The notes: a model not told the origin generated them from the letters alone. 64,000 nt of DNA from Micromonospora sp. MH99 (GCF_021442385.1 NZ_MUZA01000017.1:42175-106174), one strand, 5' to 3'; counted from the first letter of the stretch, positions 1-12,484 are shown. Numbers and translations are program-made.

Positions 1-199
1 TGGCCGTGCGAACGACGACCGCCTTGACGACGTCGCCCTTCTTCACACCGGCACCCGGGATCGCGTCCTTGACCGTGGCCACGATGACGTCGCCGATGCT
101 CGCGTAGCGCCGACCGGAGCCACCGAGAACCCGGATGCACAGGATCTCCCGAGCACCCGTGTTGTCGGCGACGCGCAGTCGCGACTCCTGCTGAATCAC
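1..199 (-). CDS. rplN: 50S ribosomal protein L14 (C-terminus cut by window edge)
   Basis: The minus strand reads from a GTG at 199 into a protein beginning [20 protein letters not shown], the typical L14 N-terminus. About 66 of the family's usual 122 residues are present before the window ends. L14 is a primary 23S rRNA-binding protein that contacts 16S rRNA at the subunit interface. It is the last visible gene of the S10-spc operon and follows rpsQ by about 100 bases. Confidence 0.95.
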   Translation of the reverse strand, partial: MIQQESRLRVADNTGAREILCIRVLGGSGRRYASIGDVIVATVKDAIPGAGVKKGDVVKAVVVRTA

Positions 200-296
200 G
201 TCTATCTCCTATGTCTGCCGGTTCTCCGGCCGCCGTGGCGGCCGGAGCCTGGCGGAACCAACGCCCGACGCAACGCCGGGCGAGCTCGAGCCTTCG

Positions 297-575
297 CTAC
301 TTGGCCTTTTCCAGGATCTCCACGATCCGCCAACGCTTGGTGGCGCTCAGCGGCCGGGTCTCCATGATCAGGACCCGGTCGCCGGTGCCAGCGGCGTTCT
401 GCTCGTCGTGCACCTTCAGCTTGCTCGTACGACGCATGATCTTGCCGTACAGCGCGTGCCGAACCCGGTCCTCGACCTCGACCACGACGGTCTTGTCCAT
501 CTTGTCGCTGACCACCAGGCCCTCGCGAACCTTACGGCGCGCGCGGGTGGCGTCAGTGGTGGTGTTCTCGGTCAT
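297..575 (-). CDS. rpsQ: 30S ribosomal protein S17
   Basis: A 92-residue protein with the S17 core ([19 protein letters not shown], then the [10 protein letters not shown] loop). S17 is an OB-fold protein that binds 16S rRNA early in 30S assembly. The ATG at 575 overlaps the rpmC stop codon (ATGA), which implies translational coupling. A short charged N-terminal extension is common in actinobacteria. Confidence 0.97.
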   Translation of the reverse strand: MTENTTTDATRARRKVREGLVVSDKMDKTVVVEVEDRVRHALYGKIMRRTSKLKVHDEQNAAGTGDRVLIMETRPLSATKRWRIVEILEKAK

Positions 576-808
576 GATGCAGTCACCTCAGTCGGCGCGG
601 CCGAGAGCCCCAGCTCGCGCTCGCGCATGATCGTGTAGATCCGGGCGATCTCCCGACGGATGACCTGCAGCCGCCGGTTGTTGTCCAGCTGCCCGGTTGC
701 GGCCTGCACGCGGAGGTTGAACAGCTCCGCCTTGGCCTCCCGCAGCTTCGTGACCAGCTCCTCCTCGGAGAGCTCACGCAGCTCGGTCGCCTTAACGCCC
801 GCTGCCAT
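572..808 (-). CDS. rpmC: 50S ribosomal protein L29
   Basis: A 78-residue, mostly helical protein containing [20 protein letters not shown] and the L29 signature around [17 protein letters not shown]29 lies near the peptide exit tunnel and helps dock trigger factor and SRP. It starts at ATG 808 inside the rplP stop region and overlaps rpsQ downstream. The C-terminal tail is slightly longer than in E. coli. Confidence 0.96.
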   Translation of the reverse strand: MAAGVKATELRELSEEELVTKLREAKAELFNLRVQAATGQLDNNRRLQVIRREIARIYTIMRERELGLSAAPTEVTAS

Positions 809-1233
809 CAGGATTCACCCACTTCGCGCGTAACAATGCGGCACTTCATCGGGAGCTTGTGGATCGCGCGACGCATGGCCTCACGCGCGATCTGCTCGTT
901 GGGGAAGGACATCTCGAAGAGAATCCGACCCGGCTTCACGTTGGAGACCCACCACTCCGGCGAACCCTTACCGGAACCCATCCGGGTCTCGGCAGGCTTC
1001 TTGGTGAGGGCCTGGTCCGGGAAGATCGTGATCCAGACCTTGCCGCCACGCTTGATGTGACGGGTCATCGCGATACGCGCCGACTCGATCTGGCGGTTGG
1101 TCACGTACGCCGGCTCGAGAGCCTGGATCCCGAACTCGCCGAACACCACCCGGTTACCACCCTTGGACGCGCCACTGCGGTCCGGGTGGTGCGGCTTGCG
1201 GAAGCCCTTCGGGGGCTTGCGCGGCATCAGCAT
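808..1233 (-). CDS. rplP: 50S ribosomal protein L16
   Basis: A 141-residue L16 with the signatures [30 protein letters not shown] and [15 protein letters not shown]16 organises the A-site region of the 50S subunit. The start at 1233 (MLMPRK) has a GGAGGG Shine-Dalgarno 7 nt upstream, inside the end of rpsC. A second in-frame ATG two codons later is less well placed. The N-terminal PPKGFRKP stretch is a little longer than in Streptomyces L16. Confidence 0.97.
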   Translation of the reverse strand: MLMPRKPPKGFRKPHHPDRSGASKGGNRVVFGEFGIQALEPAYVTNRQIESARIAMTRHIKRGGKVWITIFPDQALTKKPAETRMGSGKGSPEWWVSNVKPGRILFEMSFPNEQIAREAMRRAIHKLPMKCRIVTREVGES

Positions 1234-1236
1234 CTG

Positions 1237-2106
1237 TCAGCCCTCCTGCTGCGTTTCTGCCGGAGCAGCCGCAGCCGCGACAGCAGCGCTGTCGACCGGC
1301 TCGCCACTCGGCGTCTCGGCCTGCTGCGCGATGGTGGTCGCAGCAGCCCGACCGGCCTCGGTGCCACCAGCGGTCGTGCCGGACGAACCGGACCGGCCAC
1401 GGCGCGGACGCTCGGGACGGTCGCCACGCTCACCACGGCGCGGGCGCGACGGACCGGCCTCGGCCGGAGCCTCCCGGCCCGGAACCGCGTCGCCCTTGTA
1501 GATCCAGACCTTCACGCCGATCCGGCCGAAGGTGGTACGGGCCTCGAAGAAGCCGTACTCGATGTTGGCCCGCAGCGTGTGCAGCGGAACCCGGCCCTCG
1601 CGGTAGAACTCGGTCCGGCTCATCTCGGCGCCGCCGAGGCGACCCGAGACCTGAACCCGGATGCCCTTGCAGACCGGGTTCTTCATGGCCGACTGCATGG
1701 CCTTGCGCATCGCCCGACGGAAGCTGACCCGGCTGGACAGCTGCTCGGCCACGCCCTGCGCGACGAGCTGAGCGTCCGACTCGGGGTTCTTCACCTCGAT
1801 GATGTTCAGCTGGACCTGCTTGCCGGTGAGCTTCTCGAGCTCGCCGCGGATCCGGTCGGCCTCCGCACCCTTACGGCCGATGACGATGCCCGGCCGGGCG
1901 GTGTGGATGTCGACGCGGACGCGGTCGCGGGTGCGCTCGATGTCGACCTTGGAAATCCCGGCACGCTCGAGGCCCTTGGACATCATGCGGCGGATCTTGA
2001 CATCCTCGCCGATGTAGTCCTTGTAGAGCTTGTCCGCGAACCAGCGGGACTTCCAGTCGGTCGAGATGCCGAGCCGGAACCCAGTGGGGTGAACCTTCTG
2101 ACCCAT
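1237..2106 (-). CDS. rpsC: 30S ribosomal protein S3
   Basis: A 289-residue protein. It opens with [14 protein letters not shown], followed by the KH RNA-binding domain ([17 protein letters not shown], about residues 75-91) and the S3 C-terminal domain to about residue 215. S3 lines the mRNA entry channel. The last 75 or so residues are a low-complexity Arg/Gly/Glu/Ala tail, longer than in E. coli S3 (233 residues) and typical of high-GC actinobacteria. Confidence 0.97.
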   Translation of the reverse strand: MGQKVHPTGFRLGISTDWKSRWFADKLYKDYIGEDVKIRRMMSKGLERAGISKVDIERTRDRVRVDIHTARPGIVIGRKGAEADRIRGELEKLTGKQVQLNIIEVKNPESDAQLVAQGVAEQLSSRVSFRRAMRKAMQSAMKNPVCKGIRVQVSGRLGGAEMSRTEFYREGRVPLHTLRANIEYGFFEARTTFGRIGVKVWIYKGDAVPGREAPAEAGPSRPRRGERGDRPERPRRGRSGSSGTTAGGTEAGRAAATTIAQQAETPSGEPVDSAAVAAAAAPAETQQEG

Positions 2107-2564
2107 TACTCGGCGTCCTCCGTCTTGCTCTGCGCTTCGGCCGGTGCGGCCTCCGTGGCCGGGGCGGCCTTCTTCGCCGCGGCCTTCCTCGGCGCTGCCG
2201 GCGCGACCGCCTCGACCGCCACGGTGATGTGGCAGGTGCGCTTGCGGATCCGGTACGCCCGACCCTGTGCCCGCGGCTGGAACCGCTTCATCGTCGGGCC
2301 CTCGTCCACGAACGCCTCGCTGACGAGCAGCGCGTCGGGGTCCAGCCGCTCGTTGTTCTCCGCGTTGGCGATCGCGCTAGCGAGCACCTTGTACACCTGC
2401 TCGCTCGCAGCCTGCGGCGCGAACTGCAGCACCGTTAGCGCCTCCTTCGCGGGCAGGCCGCGGACGAGGTTGACCACCCGGCGCGCCTTCATCGGCGAGA
2501 TGCGCACGTGCCGCGCAACCGCCCGCGCGCCCGGAAGCACCGGAGCGTCGCCCTTTCCTGGCAT
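2106..2564 (-). CDS. rplV: 50S ribosomal protein L22
   Basis: A 152-residue L22. The conserved core runs from [20 protein letters not shown] to the tunnel-lining beta-hairpin ([20 protein letters not shown]). L22 narrows the nascent-peptide tunnel. The C-terminal 35 residues are an Ala/Lys/Glu-rich tail absent from E. coli. The stop codon overlaps the rpsC start. Confidence 0.97.
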   Translation of the reverse strand: MPGKGDAPVLPGARAVARHVRISPMKARRVVNLVRGLPAKEALTVLQFAPQAASEQVYKVLASAIANAENNERLDPDALLVSEAFVDEGPTMKRFQPRAQGRAYRIRKRTCHITVAVEAVAPAAPRKAAAKKAAPATEAAPAEAQSKTEDAE

Positions 2565-2606
2565 CGCTGTAACCCCTTGTTCCCTCTATCCGTATGCCTG
2601 GCGGCG

Positions 2607-2888
2607 TCAGCGCCGACGGCTCTTCCGGTCGTCCTTCTCGTGACCCTTGAACGTGCGGGTCAGCGCGAACTCGCCGAGCTTGTGCCCGACCATCGCCTCG
2701 GTCACGAACACCGGGACGTGCTTGCGTCCGTCGTGCACGGCGATCGTGTGCCCGAGCATCTCGGGGATGATCGTCGAGCGCCGCGACCAGGTCTTGATCA
2801 CGTTCTTCGAGCCCTTGTCGTTCTGCACTTCCACCTTCTTGAGCAGGTGGTCGTCTACGAACGGGCCCTTCTTGAGGCTGCGAGGCAT
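2607..2888 (-). CDS. rpsS: 30S ribosomal protein S19
   Basis: A 93-residue protein starting [20 protein letters not shown], with the family motif around [17 protein letters not shown]19 sits in the head of the 30S subunit and contacts S13. Length and termini match the family. It lies between rplB and rplV in the standard S10 order. Confidence 0.98.
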   Translation of the reverse strand: MPRSLKKGPFVDDHLLKKVEVQNDKGSKNVIKTWSRRSTIIPEMLGHTIAVHDGRKHVPVFVTEAMVGHKLGEFALTRTFKGHEKDDRKSRRR

Positions 2889-2900
2889 GTCTTATCTCCC

Positions 2901-3740
2901 TCAGCCGCGCTTACGCGTGGCGTAGCGGCGGCGGACGATCAGCTTGTCGCTCGGCTGGCCCTTACGGCGGGTGCGGCCCTCGGGCTTACCCTGCGGGTTG
3001 ACCGGGTGGCGACCACCGGAGGTCTTACCCTCACCACCACCGTGCGGGTGGTCGACCGGGTTCATGGCGACACCACGGACGGTCGGGCGCTTGCCCTTCC
3101 ACCGCATACGGCCGGCCTTACCCCAGTTGATGTTCGACTGGTCGGCGTTGCCGATCTCGCCGACGCTCGCGCGGCAGCGCACGTCCACCCGCCGGATCTC
3201 GCCGGACGGCATACGCAGGGTCGCGTACGCGCCCTCGCGGCCGAGCAGCTGGATACCGACGCCGGCGGAACGGGCCAGCTTGGCCCCGCCGCCCGGACGC
3301 AGCTCCACGTTGTGGATCGTGGTACCGACCGGGATGTTGCGCAGCGGCAGGTTGTTACCCGGCTTGATGTCGGCGCCCGGACCGGACTCGACGCGGTCGC
3401 CCTGCTTCATGTCCTTCGGCGCGATGATGTACCGCTTCTCGCCGTCGGCGTAGTGCAGCAGCGCGATGCGCGCCGTGCGGTTCGGGTCGTACTCGATGTG
3501 AGCGACCTTCGCCGGCACGCCGTCCTTGTCGACCCGCTTGAAGTCGATCAGACGGTACTGGCGCTTGTGACCGCCACCGTGGTGCCGCGTGGTGATCCGG
3601 CCGTGGGCGTTACGCCCGCCCTTCTTCGGCAGCGGAGCCAGCAGCGACTTCTCCGGCGTGGACCGGGTGATCTCGGCGAAGTCGGCGACGCTGGAGCCAC
3701 GTCGGCCCGGCGTCGTCGGCTTGTACTTACGGATAGCCAT
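2901..3740 (-). CDS. rplB: 50S ribosomal protein L2
   Basis: A 279-residue L2 with the signature [19 protein letters not shown] near the C-terminus. The equivalent of the peptidyl-transferase-associated histidine lies in this HPHGGGEG loop. L2 is needed for subunit association and peptidyl-transferase function. Length matches the family, and it lies 12 bases after rplW. Confidence 0.98.
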   Translation of the reverse strand: MAIRKYKPTTPGRRGSSVADFAEITRSTPEKSLLAPLPKKGGRNAHGRITTRHHGGGHKRQYRLIDFKRVDKDGVPAKVAHIEYDPNRTARIALLHYADGEKRYIIAPKDMKQGDRVESGPGADIKPGNNLPLRNIPVGTTIHNVELRPGGGAKLARSAGVGIQLLGREGAYATLRMPSGEIRRVDVRCRASVGEIGNADQSNINWGKAGRMRWKGKRPTVRGVAMNPVDHPHGGGEGKTSGGRHPVNPQGKPEGRTRRKGQPSDKLIVRRRYATRKRG

Positions 3741-3752
3741 TGTCTACACCCC

Positions 3753-4055
3753 TCAGCTGACCGGGCCGCCGAAGGCCTCGATACGGTCACCGTCAGCCAG
3801 CTTCACGATCGCCCGCTTGGTCGCCTTGCGCTGACCGAAGCCGGTCTTGGTGCGCTTGCGCTTGCCCTGGCGGTTGAGCGTGTTGACCGTCAGGACGCGG
3901 ACGTCGAAGATCTGCTGGATAGCGATCTTGATCTCGGTCTTGTTCGCGTCCGGGTGCACCAGGAAGGTGTACCAGTTCCGGTTCAGCTCGCTGTAGCTCT
4001 TCTCCGAGACGACCGGCGCCACGATGATGTCGCGCGGGTCGGCGATCGTGCTCAC
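3753..4055 (-). CDS. rplW: 50S ribosomal protein L23
   Basis: A 100-residue L23 ([18 protein letters not shown] at the N-terminus, then the [17 protein letters not shown] loop). L23 surrounds the tunnel exit and is a docking site for trigger factor and SRP. The GTG start at 4055 overlaps the end of rplD by 4 bases, indicating coupling. Confidence 0.97.
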   Translation of the reverse strand: MSTIADPRDIIVAPVVSEKSYSELNRNWYTFLVHPDANKTEIKIAIQQIFDVRVLTVNTLNRQGKRKRTKTGFGQRKATKRAIVKLADGDRIEAFGGPVS

Positions 4056-4702
4056 TTGCCACCCTCCTCGGTGGTCTCGGCGGGCACGCCCAGGAACTCG
4101 TCCAGGGCGTCCTTGGTGAAGACCACGTCGTCGGCCACCAGCACGTCGTACGTGTTCAGCTGGCCGGACTCGATCAGGTGCACCCGCGGCTCGTTGCGCA
4201 GCGACACCCAGTTCAGCTCGTCGGTGCTGCTCAGCACGACGAGAACCCGACGGGCCTCGGTGAGCTTGGTCAGCGTGGCCAGTGCGGCCTTGGTCGACGG
4301 CTTCTCGCCCGAGACGAACGCCTCGACGACGTGCACCTGCCCGGCGCGTGCCCGGTCCGAGAGGGCACCGCGGAGCGCGGCGGCCTTCATCTTCTTCGGG
4401 GTCCGCTGGCTGTAGTCGCGCGGCACGGGACCGTGCACCACGCCACCGCCGGCGAACTGCGGCGCGCGGATCGAGCCCTGCCGGGCGCGACCGGTGCCCT
4501 TCTGCTTGTACGGCTTCTTGCCGCCACCGGCGACCTCGCCGCGGGTCTTGGCCTTGTGCGTGCCCTGTCGGGCCGCCGCGAGCTGGGCCACCACGACCTG
4601 GTGCATCAGCGCGACGTTGGCCTGCACGTCGAAGATGTCAGCCGGCAGCTCGACGGAGCCGCTGGTGCTGCCTTCGACGGTGCGCACGTCAACGGTGGTC
4701 AC
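4052..4702 (-). CDS. rplD: 50S ribosomal protein L4
   Basis: A 216-residue L4 with the rRNA-binding loop ([40 protein letters not shown]) that lines the exit tunnel. In E. coli L4 also represses its own S10 operon. Whether that happens here cannot be seen. It has a GTG start at 4702 and overlaps rplC by 4 bases. Confidence 0.97.
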   Translation of the reverse strand: MTTVDVRTVEGSTSGSVELPADIFDVQANVALMHQVVVAQLAAARQGTHKAKTRGEVAGGGKKPYKQKGTGRARQGSIRAPQFAGGGVVHGPVPRDYSQRTPKKMKAAALRGALSDRARAGQVHVVEAFVSGEKPSTKAALATLTKLTEARRVLVVLSSTDELNWVSLRNEPRVHLIESGQLNTYDVLVADDVVFTKDALDEFLGVPAETTEEGGK

Positions 4703-5364
4703 TTGGCCGCACCGCCCTTCTTCACCTTGCTCTTGGCCGCGGTACGGACCAGAACGAGCGCGCCCTTGGGACCAGGAATGGCACCCCGGACGAGCAGCAG
4801 GTTGTTCTCGGTGTCGACCGCCTGGACGGTGAGGTTCTGCACGGTGTAGCGCACGCCACCCATGCGGCCGGCCATCCGGGTGCCCTTGAAGACACGACCC
4901 GGGGTGGCGCAGGCGCCGATGGAGCCGGGCGAGCGGTGCTTGCGCTCGACACCGTGGCTGGCGCGCAGACCGTGGAAGCCGTGACGCTTCATCGGGCCGG
5001 CGTAGCCCTTGCCCTTGGTCTTGCCGGTGACGTCGATCGTGACGCCGACCGGGAACTCCTCGACCGTGACCTCCTGGCCCAGCGAGTATTCCCCGGCGTC
5101 CGTGGTGCGCAGCTCGACGATGTGCCGGCGCGGCGCCACGTCCGCCTTCGCGTAGTGCCCGCTGATCGGCTTCTTGACCTTGCGCGGGTCGATCGTGCCG
5201 TACGCGAGCTGGACCGCGGAGTAACCGTCCTTCTCGGCGCTACGAACCTGGCTGATGACGCACGGGCCGGCCTCGACCACGGTCACGGGAACAACCTTGT
5301 TGTTGTCCCAGACCTGGGTCATGCCGAGCTTGGCGCCCAGGATCCCCTTGACTTGCCTGTCCAT
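4699..5364 (-). CDS. rplC: 50S ribosomal protein L3
   Basis: A 221-residue L3. The N-terminus is [20 protein letters not shown], and the central loop that reaches towards the peptidyl-transferase centre ([20 protein letters not shown]) is present. L3 is one of the first 50S assembly proteins. It follows rpsJ by 11 bases and overlaps rplD. Confidence 0.98.
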   Translation of the reverse strand: MDRQVKGILGAKLGMTQVWDNNKVVPVTVVEAGPCVISQVRSAEKDGYSAVQLAYGTIDPRKVKKPISGHYAKADVAPRRHIVELRTTDAGEYSLGQEVTVEEFPVGVTIDVTGKTKGKGYAGPMKRHGFHGLRASHGVERKHRSPGSIGACATPGRVFKGTRMAGRMGGVRYTVQNLTVQAVDTENNLLLVRGAIPGPKGALVLVRTAAKSKVKKGGAAK

Positions 5365-5375
5365 TTGTCCGGTCC

Positions 5376-5684
5376 CTACAGCTTGATCTCGATGTCGACG
5401 CCAGCCGGCAGGTCGAGGCGCATGAGCGAGTCGACCGTCTTCGGGGTCGGGTCGATGATGTCGATCAGCCGCTTGTGTGTGCGCATCTCGAAGTGCTCGC
5501 GCGAGTCCTTGTACTTGTGCGGCGAGCGGATAACGCAGAAACGGTTGATCTCCGTGGGCAGCGGCACCGGGCCCGCGACCTGCGCCCCGGTGCGCGTCAC
5601 CGTCTCGACGATCTTCCGAGCCGAGGAGTCGACGACCTCGTGGTCATAGGCCTTGAGCCGGATGCGGATCTTCTGTCCCGCCAT
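5376..5684 (-). CDS. rpsJ: 30S ribosomal protein S10 (NusE)
   Basis: A 102-residue S10 starting [19 protein letters not shown] and ending in the family's [12 protein letters not shown]. The frame stays open 60 bases upstream of ATG 5684, but the family length and the N-terminus fix the start here. S10 is part of the 30S head and, as NusE, joins antitermination complexes with NusB and NusG. It is the first gene of the S10 operon. Confidence 0.97.
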
Positions 5685-5880
5685 GGTGGCTTCTGTTCCT
5701 TCTCTCGATGCCGCTGTGTTGCGGGCGCCTGTACCGGCTGGCACAGGCCCACTTCGCCGACCCCCGCGGTCGGGCGTGTCGCGCCCTCGGGCCGGGCTCC
5801 GCCCCGTGGTTCCGGAGTGGTGCTGACCGCGCGGTGGGTCAAGGCGCCGATCGCATTACCGCGACCTGAACGCCGTGCGA

Positions 5881-5911
5881 GGGTGGTTGGCGACTGGGCC
5901 GCCAACCACCC
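5881..5911 (-). promoter_or_regulatory. stem-loop in the rpsJ leader
   Basis: A perfect 12-bp inverted repeat (5881-5892 with 5900-5911, loop of 7) lies in the rpsJ 5' leader, about 200 nt before the ATG. There is no U-run on the minus strand, so a simple intrinsic terminator is unlikely. It may be a leader structure that controls the S10 operon. Confidence 0.5.
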
Positions 5912-5989
5912 CACGCTCGACTGTCTCGCCACCCGGAGGTTCAGCGAAAGCCGAACACAGGCGACGAACTGTCGTTACGCAACCTGACT

Positions 5990-6019
5990 AGTATGCCGCA
6001 CGACCGGCGGCGGGTCTAA
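5990..6019 (-). promoter_or_regulatory. candidate sigma-A promoter of the S10 operon
   Basis: On the minus strand TTAGAC (6019-6014) is followed after 18 nt by CATACT (5995-5990). It lies just past the tuf stop and implies a leader of about 300 nt before rpsJ. The -10 is a moderate match, so the exact start is uncertain. Confidence 0.45.
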
Positions 6020-6034
6020 TCGGGGTTACCTAGC

Positions 6035-7228
6035 TCACTTGATGATCTTGGTGACGAACCCGGCGCCGACGGTGCGGCCACCCTCGCGGATCGCGAACTT
6101 GAGGTTGTCCTCCATGGCGATGGGCTGGATCAGCTTCACCGACATGGTGGTGTTGTCACCCGGCATGACCATCTCGGTGCCCTCGGGGAGGGTGACGACA
6201 CCGGTGACGTCCGTGGTCCGGAAGTAGAACTGCGGACGGTAGTTCTGGAAGAACGGGGTGTGCCGGCCGCCCTCCTCCTTGGAGAGGATGTAGACCGTCG
6301 CCTCGAACTCCGTGTGCGGGGTCGTGGTGCCCGGCTTGACGACCACCATGCCGCGCTCGACGTCCTCGCGCTTGATGCCACGCAGCAGCAGACCGACGTT
6401 CTCGCCCGCGCGGGCCTCGTCGAGCAGCTTGCGGAACATCTCGATGCCGGTGCAGACCGTCTTCTGCGACTTCTCGCGGATACCGACGATCTCCACCTCC
6501 TCGTTCGGCTTGAGGATGCCGCGCTCGGCGCGACCCGTGACGACGGTGCCACGACCGGTGATCGTGAAGACGTCCTCGATCGGCATGAGGAACGGCCGCT
6601 CGGTCTCACGCTCCGGCTGCGGGATCGCGGTGTCGACCGCGGTCATCAGGTCCAGGAGCTTGCCGGTCCACTCGGGGTCACCCTCGAGGGCCTTCAGCGC
6701 CGAAACCCGAACGACCGGCAGGTCGTCACCCGGGTACTCCTGCGAGGAGAGCAGCTCACGGACCTCGAGCTCGACGAGCTCCAGGAGCTCCTCGTCGTCG
6801 ACCATGTCGCTCTTGTTGAGCGCCACGACGATGTACGGCACGCCAACCTGACGCGCGAGCAGCACGTGCTCACGGGTCTGCGGCATCGGGCCGTCGGTCG
6901 CCGCGACCACCAGGATCGCGCCATCCATCTGCGCGGCACCGGTGATCATGTTCTTGATGTAGTCCGCGTGGCCGGGGCAGTCGACGTGCGCGTAGTGCCG
7001 CGCCTCGGTCTGGTACTCGACGTGCGCGATCGAGATCGTGATACCGCGGGCCTTCTCCTCCGGCGCCTTGTCGATCTCGTCGAACGGCGTGTAGGGGTTC
7101 AGGTCGGGGTACTGGTCGTGCAGGACCTTGGTGATGGCCGCCGTCAGCGTCGTCTTACCGTGGTCGATGTGACCAATGGTGCCGATGTTGACGTGCGGCT
7201 TAGTCCGCTCGAACTTCGCCTTCGCCAC
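6035..7228 (-). CDS. tuf: translation elongation factor Tu
   Basis: A 397-residue EF-Tu with all GTPase motifs: GHIDHGKTT (P-loop, about residues 19-27), DCPGHADY (G3) and NKSD (G4), followed by beta-barrel domains 2 and 3. It delivers aminoacyl-tRNA to the ribosome. GTG start at 7228. It is the last gene of the str operon and lies 214 bases after fusA, with a hairpin between them, so it may also have its own promoter. Confidence 0.99.
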   Translation of the reverse strand: MAKAKFERTKPHVNIGTIGHIDHGKTTLTAAITKVLHDQYPDLNPYTPFDEIDKAPEEKARGITISIAHVEYQTEARHYAHVDCPGHADYIKNMITGAAQMDGAILVVAATDGPMPQTREHVLLARQVGVPYIVVALNKSDMVDDEELLELVELEVRELLSSQEYPGDDLPVVRVSALKALEGDPEWTGKLLDLMTAVDTAIPQPERETERPFLMPIEDVFTITGRGTVVTGRAERGILKPNEEVEIVGIREKSQKTVCTGIEMFRKLLDEARAGENVGLLLRGIKREDVERGMVVVKPGTTTPHTEFEATVYILSKEEGGRHTPFFQNYRPQFYFRTTDVTGVVTLPEGTEMVMPGDNTTMSVKLIQPIAMEDNLKFAIREGGRTVGAGFVTKIIK

Positions 7229-7385
7229 TGGTGTCCTCCTGTGGACTTCTTGGTTCGTACGCCCGGCGCGCCGGTCGGCGCTTAGGACTCTGTCGACAGC
7301 CTTTCCGGCCTGACGGCCGGAGAGCTTTTGTGGGTTCTGCGGCGATGAAGCCTACAGGCCCGGTCTCACGCGATCCGATCGTGGT

Positions 7386-7415
7386 GGTCGCGGGTGGGTG
7401 AAACCACCCGCGACC
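7386..7415 (-). terminator. hairpin between fusA and tuf
   Basis: A perfect 12-bp inverted repeat (7386-7397 with 7404-7415, 6-nt loop gtgaaa) begins 28 bases after the fusA stop. It has no U-run, as is common in high-GC actinobacteria. It may partly terminate transcription or protect the fusA mRNA end. Confidence 0.6.
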
Positions 7416-7442
7416 GACCACGAATCACCTGCTCAGGGGACG

Positions 7443-9539
<2,097 letters not shown>

Positions 9540-9615
9540 TTCAATCCCTACTTATCGTCGTCTCGACTCAACTGGTGGCGGTTCCGGCGCCCGGTGGGGC
9601 GCCGGAACCAGGGTG

Positions 9616-10086
9616 TTACCAGCGGTAGTGCGCGAAGGCCTTGTTGGACTCGGCCATCTTGTGCGTGTCCTCGCGCCGCTTGACGGCGGCACCGAGGCCG
9701 TTGCTCGCGTCCAGCAGCTCGTTCATCAGCCGCTCGACCATGGTCTTCTCGCGACGGGCGCGGGAGTAGGTGACCAGCCAGCGCAGGCCCAGGGTGGTCG
9801 CCCGGGTGGGGCGGACCTCGACCGGAACCTGGTAGGTGGCGCCACCGACACGACGGCTGCGCACCTCGAGGGTCGGCTTGACGTTGTCCATCGCCCGCTT
9901 GAGGGTGACGACCGGGTCGGTGCCGGACTTCTCGCGGCAGCCCTCGAGGGCCGCGTACACGATCGACTCGGCGAGCTGACGCTTGCCGCGGAGCAGGATC
10001 TTGTTCACCAGCTGGGTGACCAGCGGCGAGTTGTACACCGGGTCAGCGACCAGTGGCCGCCGCGGAGCGGGTCCTTTACGCGGCAT
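9616..10086 (-). CDS. rpsG: 30S ribosomal protein S7
   Basis: A 156-residue S7 starting [20 protein letters not shown]. The frame is open further upstream, but the family N-terminus fixes ATG 10086, one base after the rpsL stop. S7 nucleates assembly of the 30S head and binds near the E site. The C-terminal [14 protein letters not shown] matches the family. Confidence 0.98.
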   Translation of the reverse strand: MPRKGPAPRRPLVADPVYNSPLVTQLVNKILLRGKRQLAESIVYAALEGCREKSGTDPVVTLKRAMDNVKPTLEVRSRRVGGATYQVPVEVRPTRATTLGLRWLVTYSRARREKTMVERLMNELLDASNGLGAAVKRREDTHKMAESNKAFAHYRW

Positions 10087-10087
10087 G

Positions 10088-10462
10088 TCAGCTCTTCTCC
10101 TTCTTCGCGCCGTAACGGCTGCGCGCCTGCTTGCGGTTGCGGACACCCTGGGTGTCCAGCGAGCCGCGGACGATCTTGTAACGCACGCCGGGGAGGTCCT
10201 TCACCCGGCCGCCGCGAACGAGCACGATCGAGTGCTCCTGCAGGTTGTGACCGACGCCCGGGATGTAGGCGGTCACCTCGATCTGGCTGCTGAGCTTCAC
10301 ACGAGCGACCTTGCGCAGCGCGGAGTTCGGCTTCTTCGGAGTGGTGGTGTACACGCGGGTGCACACGCCGCGCCGCTGGGGGGACCCCTTGAGCGCCGGG
10401 GTCTTGGTCTTGGTCGTCTTGGCCTGACGGCCCTTTCGGACCAGCTGCTGGATGGTGGGCAC
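10088..10462 (-). CDS. rpsL: 30S ribosomal protein S12
   Basis: A 124-residue S12 that controls decoding accuracy. The positions at which known streptomycin-resistance mutations occur carry the sensitive-type lysines ([13 protein letters not shown] and [12 protein letters not shown]). It is the first gene of the str operon, with about 300 nt of leader behind a strong promoter. Confidence 0.99.
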   Translation of the reverse strand: MPTIQQLVRKGRQAKTTKTKTPALKGSPQRRGVCTRVYTTTPKKPNSALRKVARVKLSSQIEVTAYIPGVGHNLQEHSIVLVRGGRVKDLPGVRYKIVRGSLDTQGVRNRKQARSRYGAKKEKS

Positions 10463-10759
10463 CGGGTTTCTCCGCTCCCTTCGGCCGCTGCACGCGGCCG
10501 CGCCGTCTGCTCGTTAGCCGGCCTGATGACCGGCTCTCCTACATTCCGACCAGGGTCACCTTGCGGAGGCCCCGGCACCCGCGGTCGGGCGTGTCGCCTA
10601 ACTCACGGTCCCGGTGCGGACGCTTTCGCAGGCGTACCGGGTTTCTGTCACCGGCACGCGGATCGCCCCGCCCCGGATCTCTGGCTTGTCGTGCCGCCGT
10701 CCGGAATCCGGATCCAGCGCACGCACGAGTTGCCCGGGCACGCCCGGGCACAAGGGGAA

Positions 10760-10788
10760 AGAGTACCTACCACAGCCGCCCAGGTCAA
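10760..10788 (-). promoter_or_regulatory. sigma-A promoter of the str operon
   Basis: On the minus strand TTGACC (10788-10783) and TACTCT (10765-10760) are separated by 17 nt, a near-consensus housekeeping promoter. It lies about 300 nt upstream of rpsL with no other gene on that strand between, so it most likely drives rpsL-rpsG-fusA-tuf. Confidence 0.75.
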
Positions 10789-10940
10789 AACGGAATGGGT
10801 CGGCGACTGTCTCACACTCGCCGGCCGGATCTCGTCCCGCCTCGTCGCCCGCGATGGGCACCTACGGACACAAGTGTACCGGCTTCCCCGCCGGACCACC
10901 CGTCGCCCCCGGGCAGGCACCGCAGACTCGGTGCGCGGCC

Positions 10941-11966
10941 TCACGTCAGGGTGATCAGCAACGCCAGACCCAGACCCAGCAGGCTGAGCAGCGCACCCGC
11001 CGCGCCGCAGCTGATGCCCGCCACCGCCAGCCCGCGCCCGGTGAACCGTACCGCCGACGGCGCGGCCGGCCGGCTGATCTGCCGCCGGCCCAGCAGACCG
11101 ATGACGATCGCCGCCACCCCCGCCAGGACCCCCAGCACGGTGAAGGCGCCGGACGCCCAGACGCCCCCGTCGTTGCCGAAAGCCACCCCGAAACAGATCA
11201 CCAGGAGCGAGACCAGGATCGACGCGATACCCGCCACCAACGCCCCGGTCGCCAGTCCGGAGGTGACCGGCGGCACATCCAGGTGCACCACGCCGAACGG
11301 CGTCCCCGGCACCGCCTCCACCCGCTTCGGCGGCCGCCGCTGGTCGTCGCTGGGCGGAGGCACCGGTCGGGCGGGAGCCACACCCCACCCGGGCGACTGG
11401 CCCTGCGCCGGCTGACCCCAACCCCCGGGCGCACCAGGCGCCGACGGCGGCTGACCCCAGCCGGTCGGCGTACCGACCCCCGACGGCGGATGCCCCCAAC
11501 CCCCGGGCGCACCAGGCCCGGACGGCTGATCCCACCCCGCCGGCGCACCAGGGCCCGACGGCTGCTGACCCCAGCCCGGCGGCGCGGCAGGCCCGGACGG
11601 CTGCTGACCCCAGCCCACCGGCGCGGCGTGCCCGGACGGCTGACTCCAGCCCGTCGGCGCACCAGGGACCGACGGTGGCTGACCCCATGCCTGCGGCAGC
11701 GGCGCCCCGGAAGCGGGATGGGGCTGGCCGTGCCCGGGTGGATAGACCCCGCCCCACTCGGCAGTGGGCGGACCCCACGCGGGCGCGGGCGGCGCACCCC
11801 AACCCGACGGCGGCGTACCCGTATCGGGAACGTCGGCGGGTGGGGCGGGCTGCCCGTCCTGATCGGGTTGCGCCCGGTCGTTCGGTGCGGAGGGGGCCGG
11901 GCTCGCGGCCGGCGCGTCAGGATGCCCCGCCGGCTCATCCGCCGGGGGCCGCGCCGGTTCCGTCAC
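10941..11966 (-). CDS. proline-rich DUF4190-like membrane protein
   Basis: A 341-residue protein with GTG start. Residues 1-220 or so are Pro/Gly/Trp-rich with imperfect repeats (GAPAGWDQPSGPGAPGGW type) and are predicted disordered and cytoplasmic. The C-terminal 120 residues hold three or four hydrophobic segments (GALVAGIASILVSLLVICFG; AVAGISCGAAGALLSLLGLG), like actinobacterial DUF4190 proteins. The function is unknown. It lies between the rpoC and rpsL transcription units, close to another small membrane protein. Confidence 0.75.
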   Translation of the reverse strand: MTEPARPPADEPAGHPDAPAASPAPSAPNDRAQPDQDGQPAPPADVPDTGTPPSGWGAPPAPAWGPPTAEWGGVYPPGHGQPHPASGAPLPQAWGQPPSVPGAPTGWSQPSGHAAPVGWGQQPSGPAAPPGWGQQPSGPGAPAGWDQPSGPGAPGGWGHPPSGVGTPTGWGQPPSAPGAPGGWGQPAQGQSPGWGVAPARPVPPPSDDQRRPPKRVEAVPGTPFGVVHLDVPPVTSGLATGALVAGIASILVSLLVICFGVAFGNDGGVWASGAFTVLGVLAGVAAIVIGLLGRRQISRPAAPSAVRFTGRGLAVAGISCGAAGALLSLLGLGLALLITLT

Positions 11967-12069
11967 GAGGTCCTCCTGTCGACAGGGCCGCCAATCGCCG
12001 CGCGGCGGACACCGGCCAGGCTACCGCCGCAAGCGGCGCCGTTCGCGCTGGGCGTGGCCGGTGGAACGG

Positions 12070-12438
12070 TCAGTCCATGTTCGCCGGGTAGTCGTGGCCC
12101 AACGGCGTGCCAGCCACCCGAACCACCCCGATCACCACGGCGACGACCACGCTCACCGCGACCAGCACGAGGCCGGTCCAGGCCAACCGCTCCCCCCGCC
12201 GCAGCCAGACGCCGCCGGTCAGGAAACCCCCTGAGGCGTACGCCTCCCGGCGGGCCTGGCGGGCCAGTTGCAGCGCGATCGTCGCCGGCACCACCCCGCC
12301 GATGAACAGCCCGGTCAGCATGCCCAGCAGCCCCAGCGCGAACACCGCGCGCGCCTTCGTGGCACGGGCCGGGTCCGGATCCAGCGGGTGGCGCAGGCCC
12401 TGGGACGCGACGGACACCTGTCCGGGTGCGGTCGTCAT
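12070..12438 (-). CDS. small membrane protein, DUF4190-like
   Basis: A 122-residue protein with two strong hydrophobic stretches (FALGLLGMLTGLFIGGVVPA and WTGLVLVAVSVVVAVVIGVV) joined by an Arg-rich loop with an ARQARREAYASGG motif. This resembles DUF4190-type proteins and may share ancestry with the neighbouring proline-rich protein. It lies downstream of the rpoC terminator on the same strand. Function unknown. Confidence 0.7.
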   Translation of the reverse strand: MTTAPGQVSVASQGLRHPLDPDPARATKARAVFALGLLGMLTGLFIGGVVPATIALQLARQARREAYASGGFLTGGVWLRRGERLAWTGLVLVAVSVVVAVVIGVVRVAGTPLGHDYPANMD

Positions 12439-12484
12439 GCCTCCATCATGCCCAACCCGGTCGACGGGCGGGTCGGTCCGGACA

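Noticed and set aside
859..2643. 594-residue plus-strand frame opposite rplP-rpsC-rplV
   Set aside because: It is antisense to three certain ribosomal genes and has only Arg/Leu/Ala-rich composition. High-GC codon bias leaves the opposite strand open. The same applies to the plus-strand frames 2508-4415, 7398-9683 and 12268-16725.
11400..11700. Repeated Pro/Gly/Trp codons as an independent DNA repeat
   Set aside because: The repetition is in frame and explained by the low-complexity N-terminus of the DUF4190-like protein.
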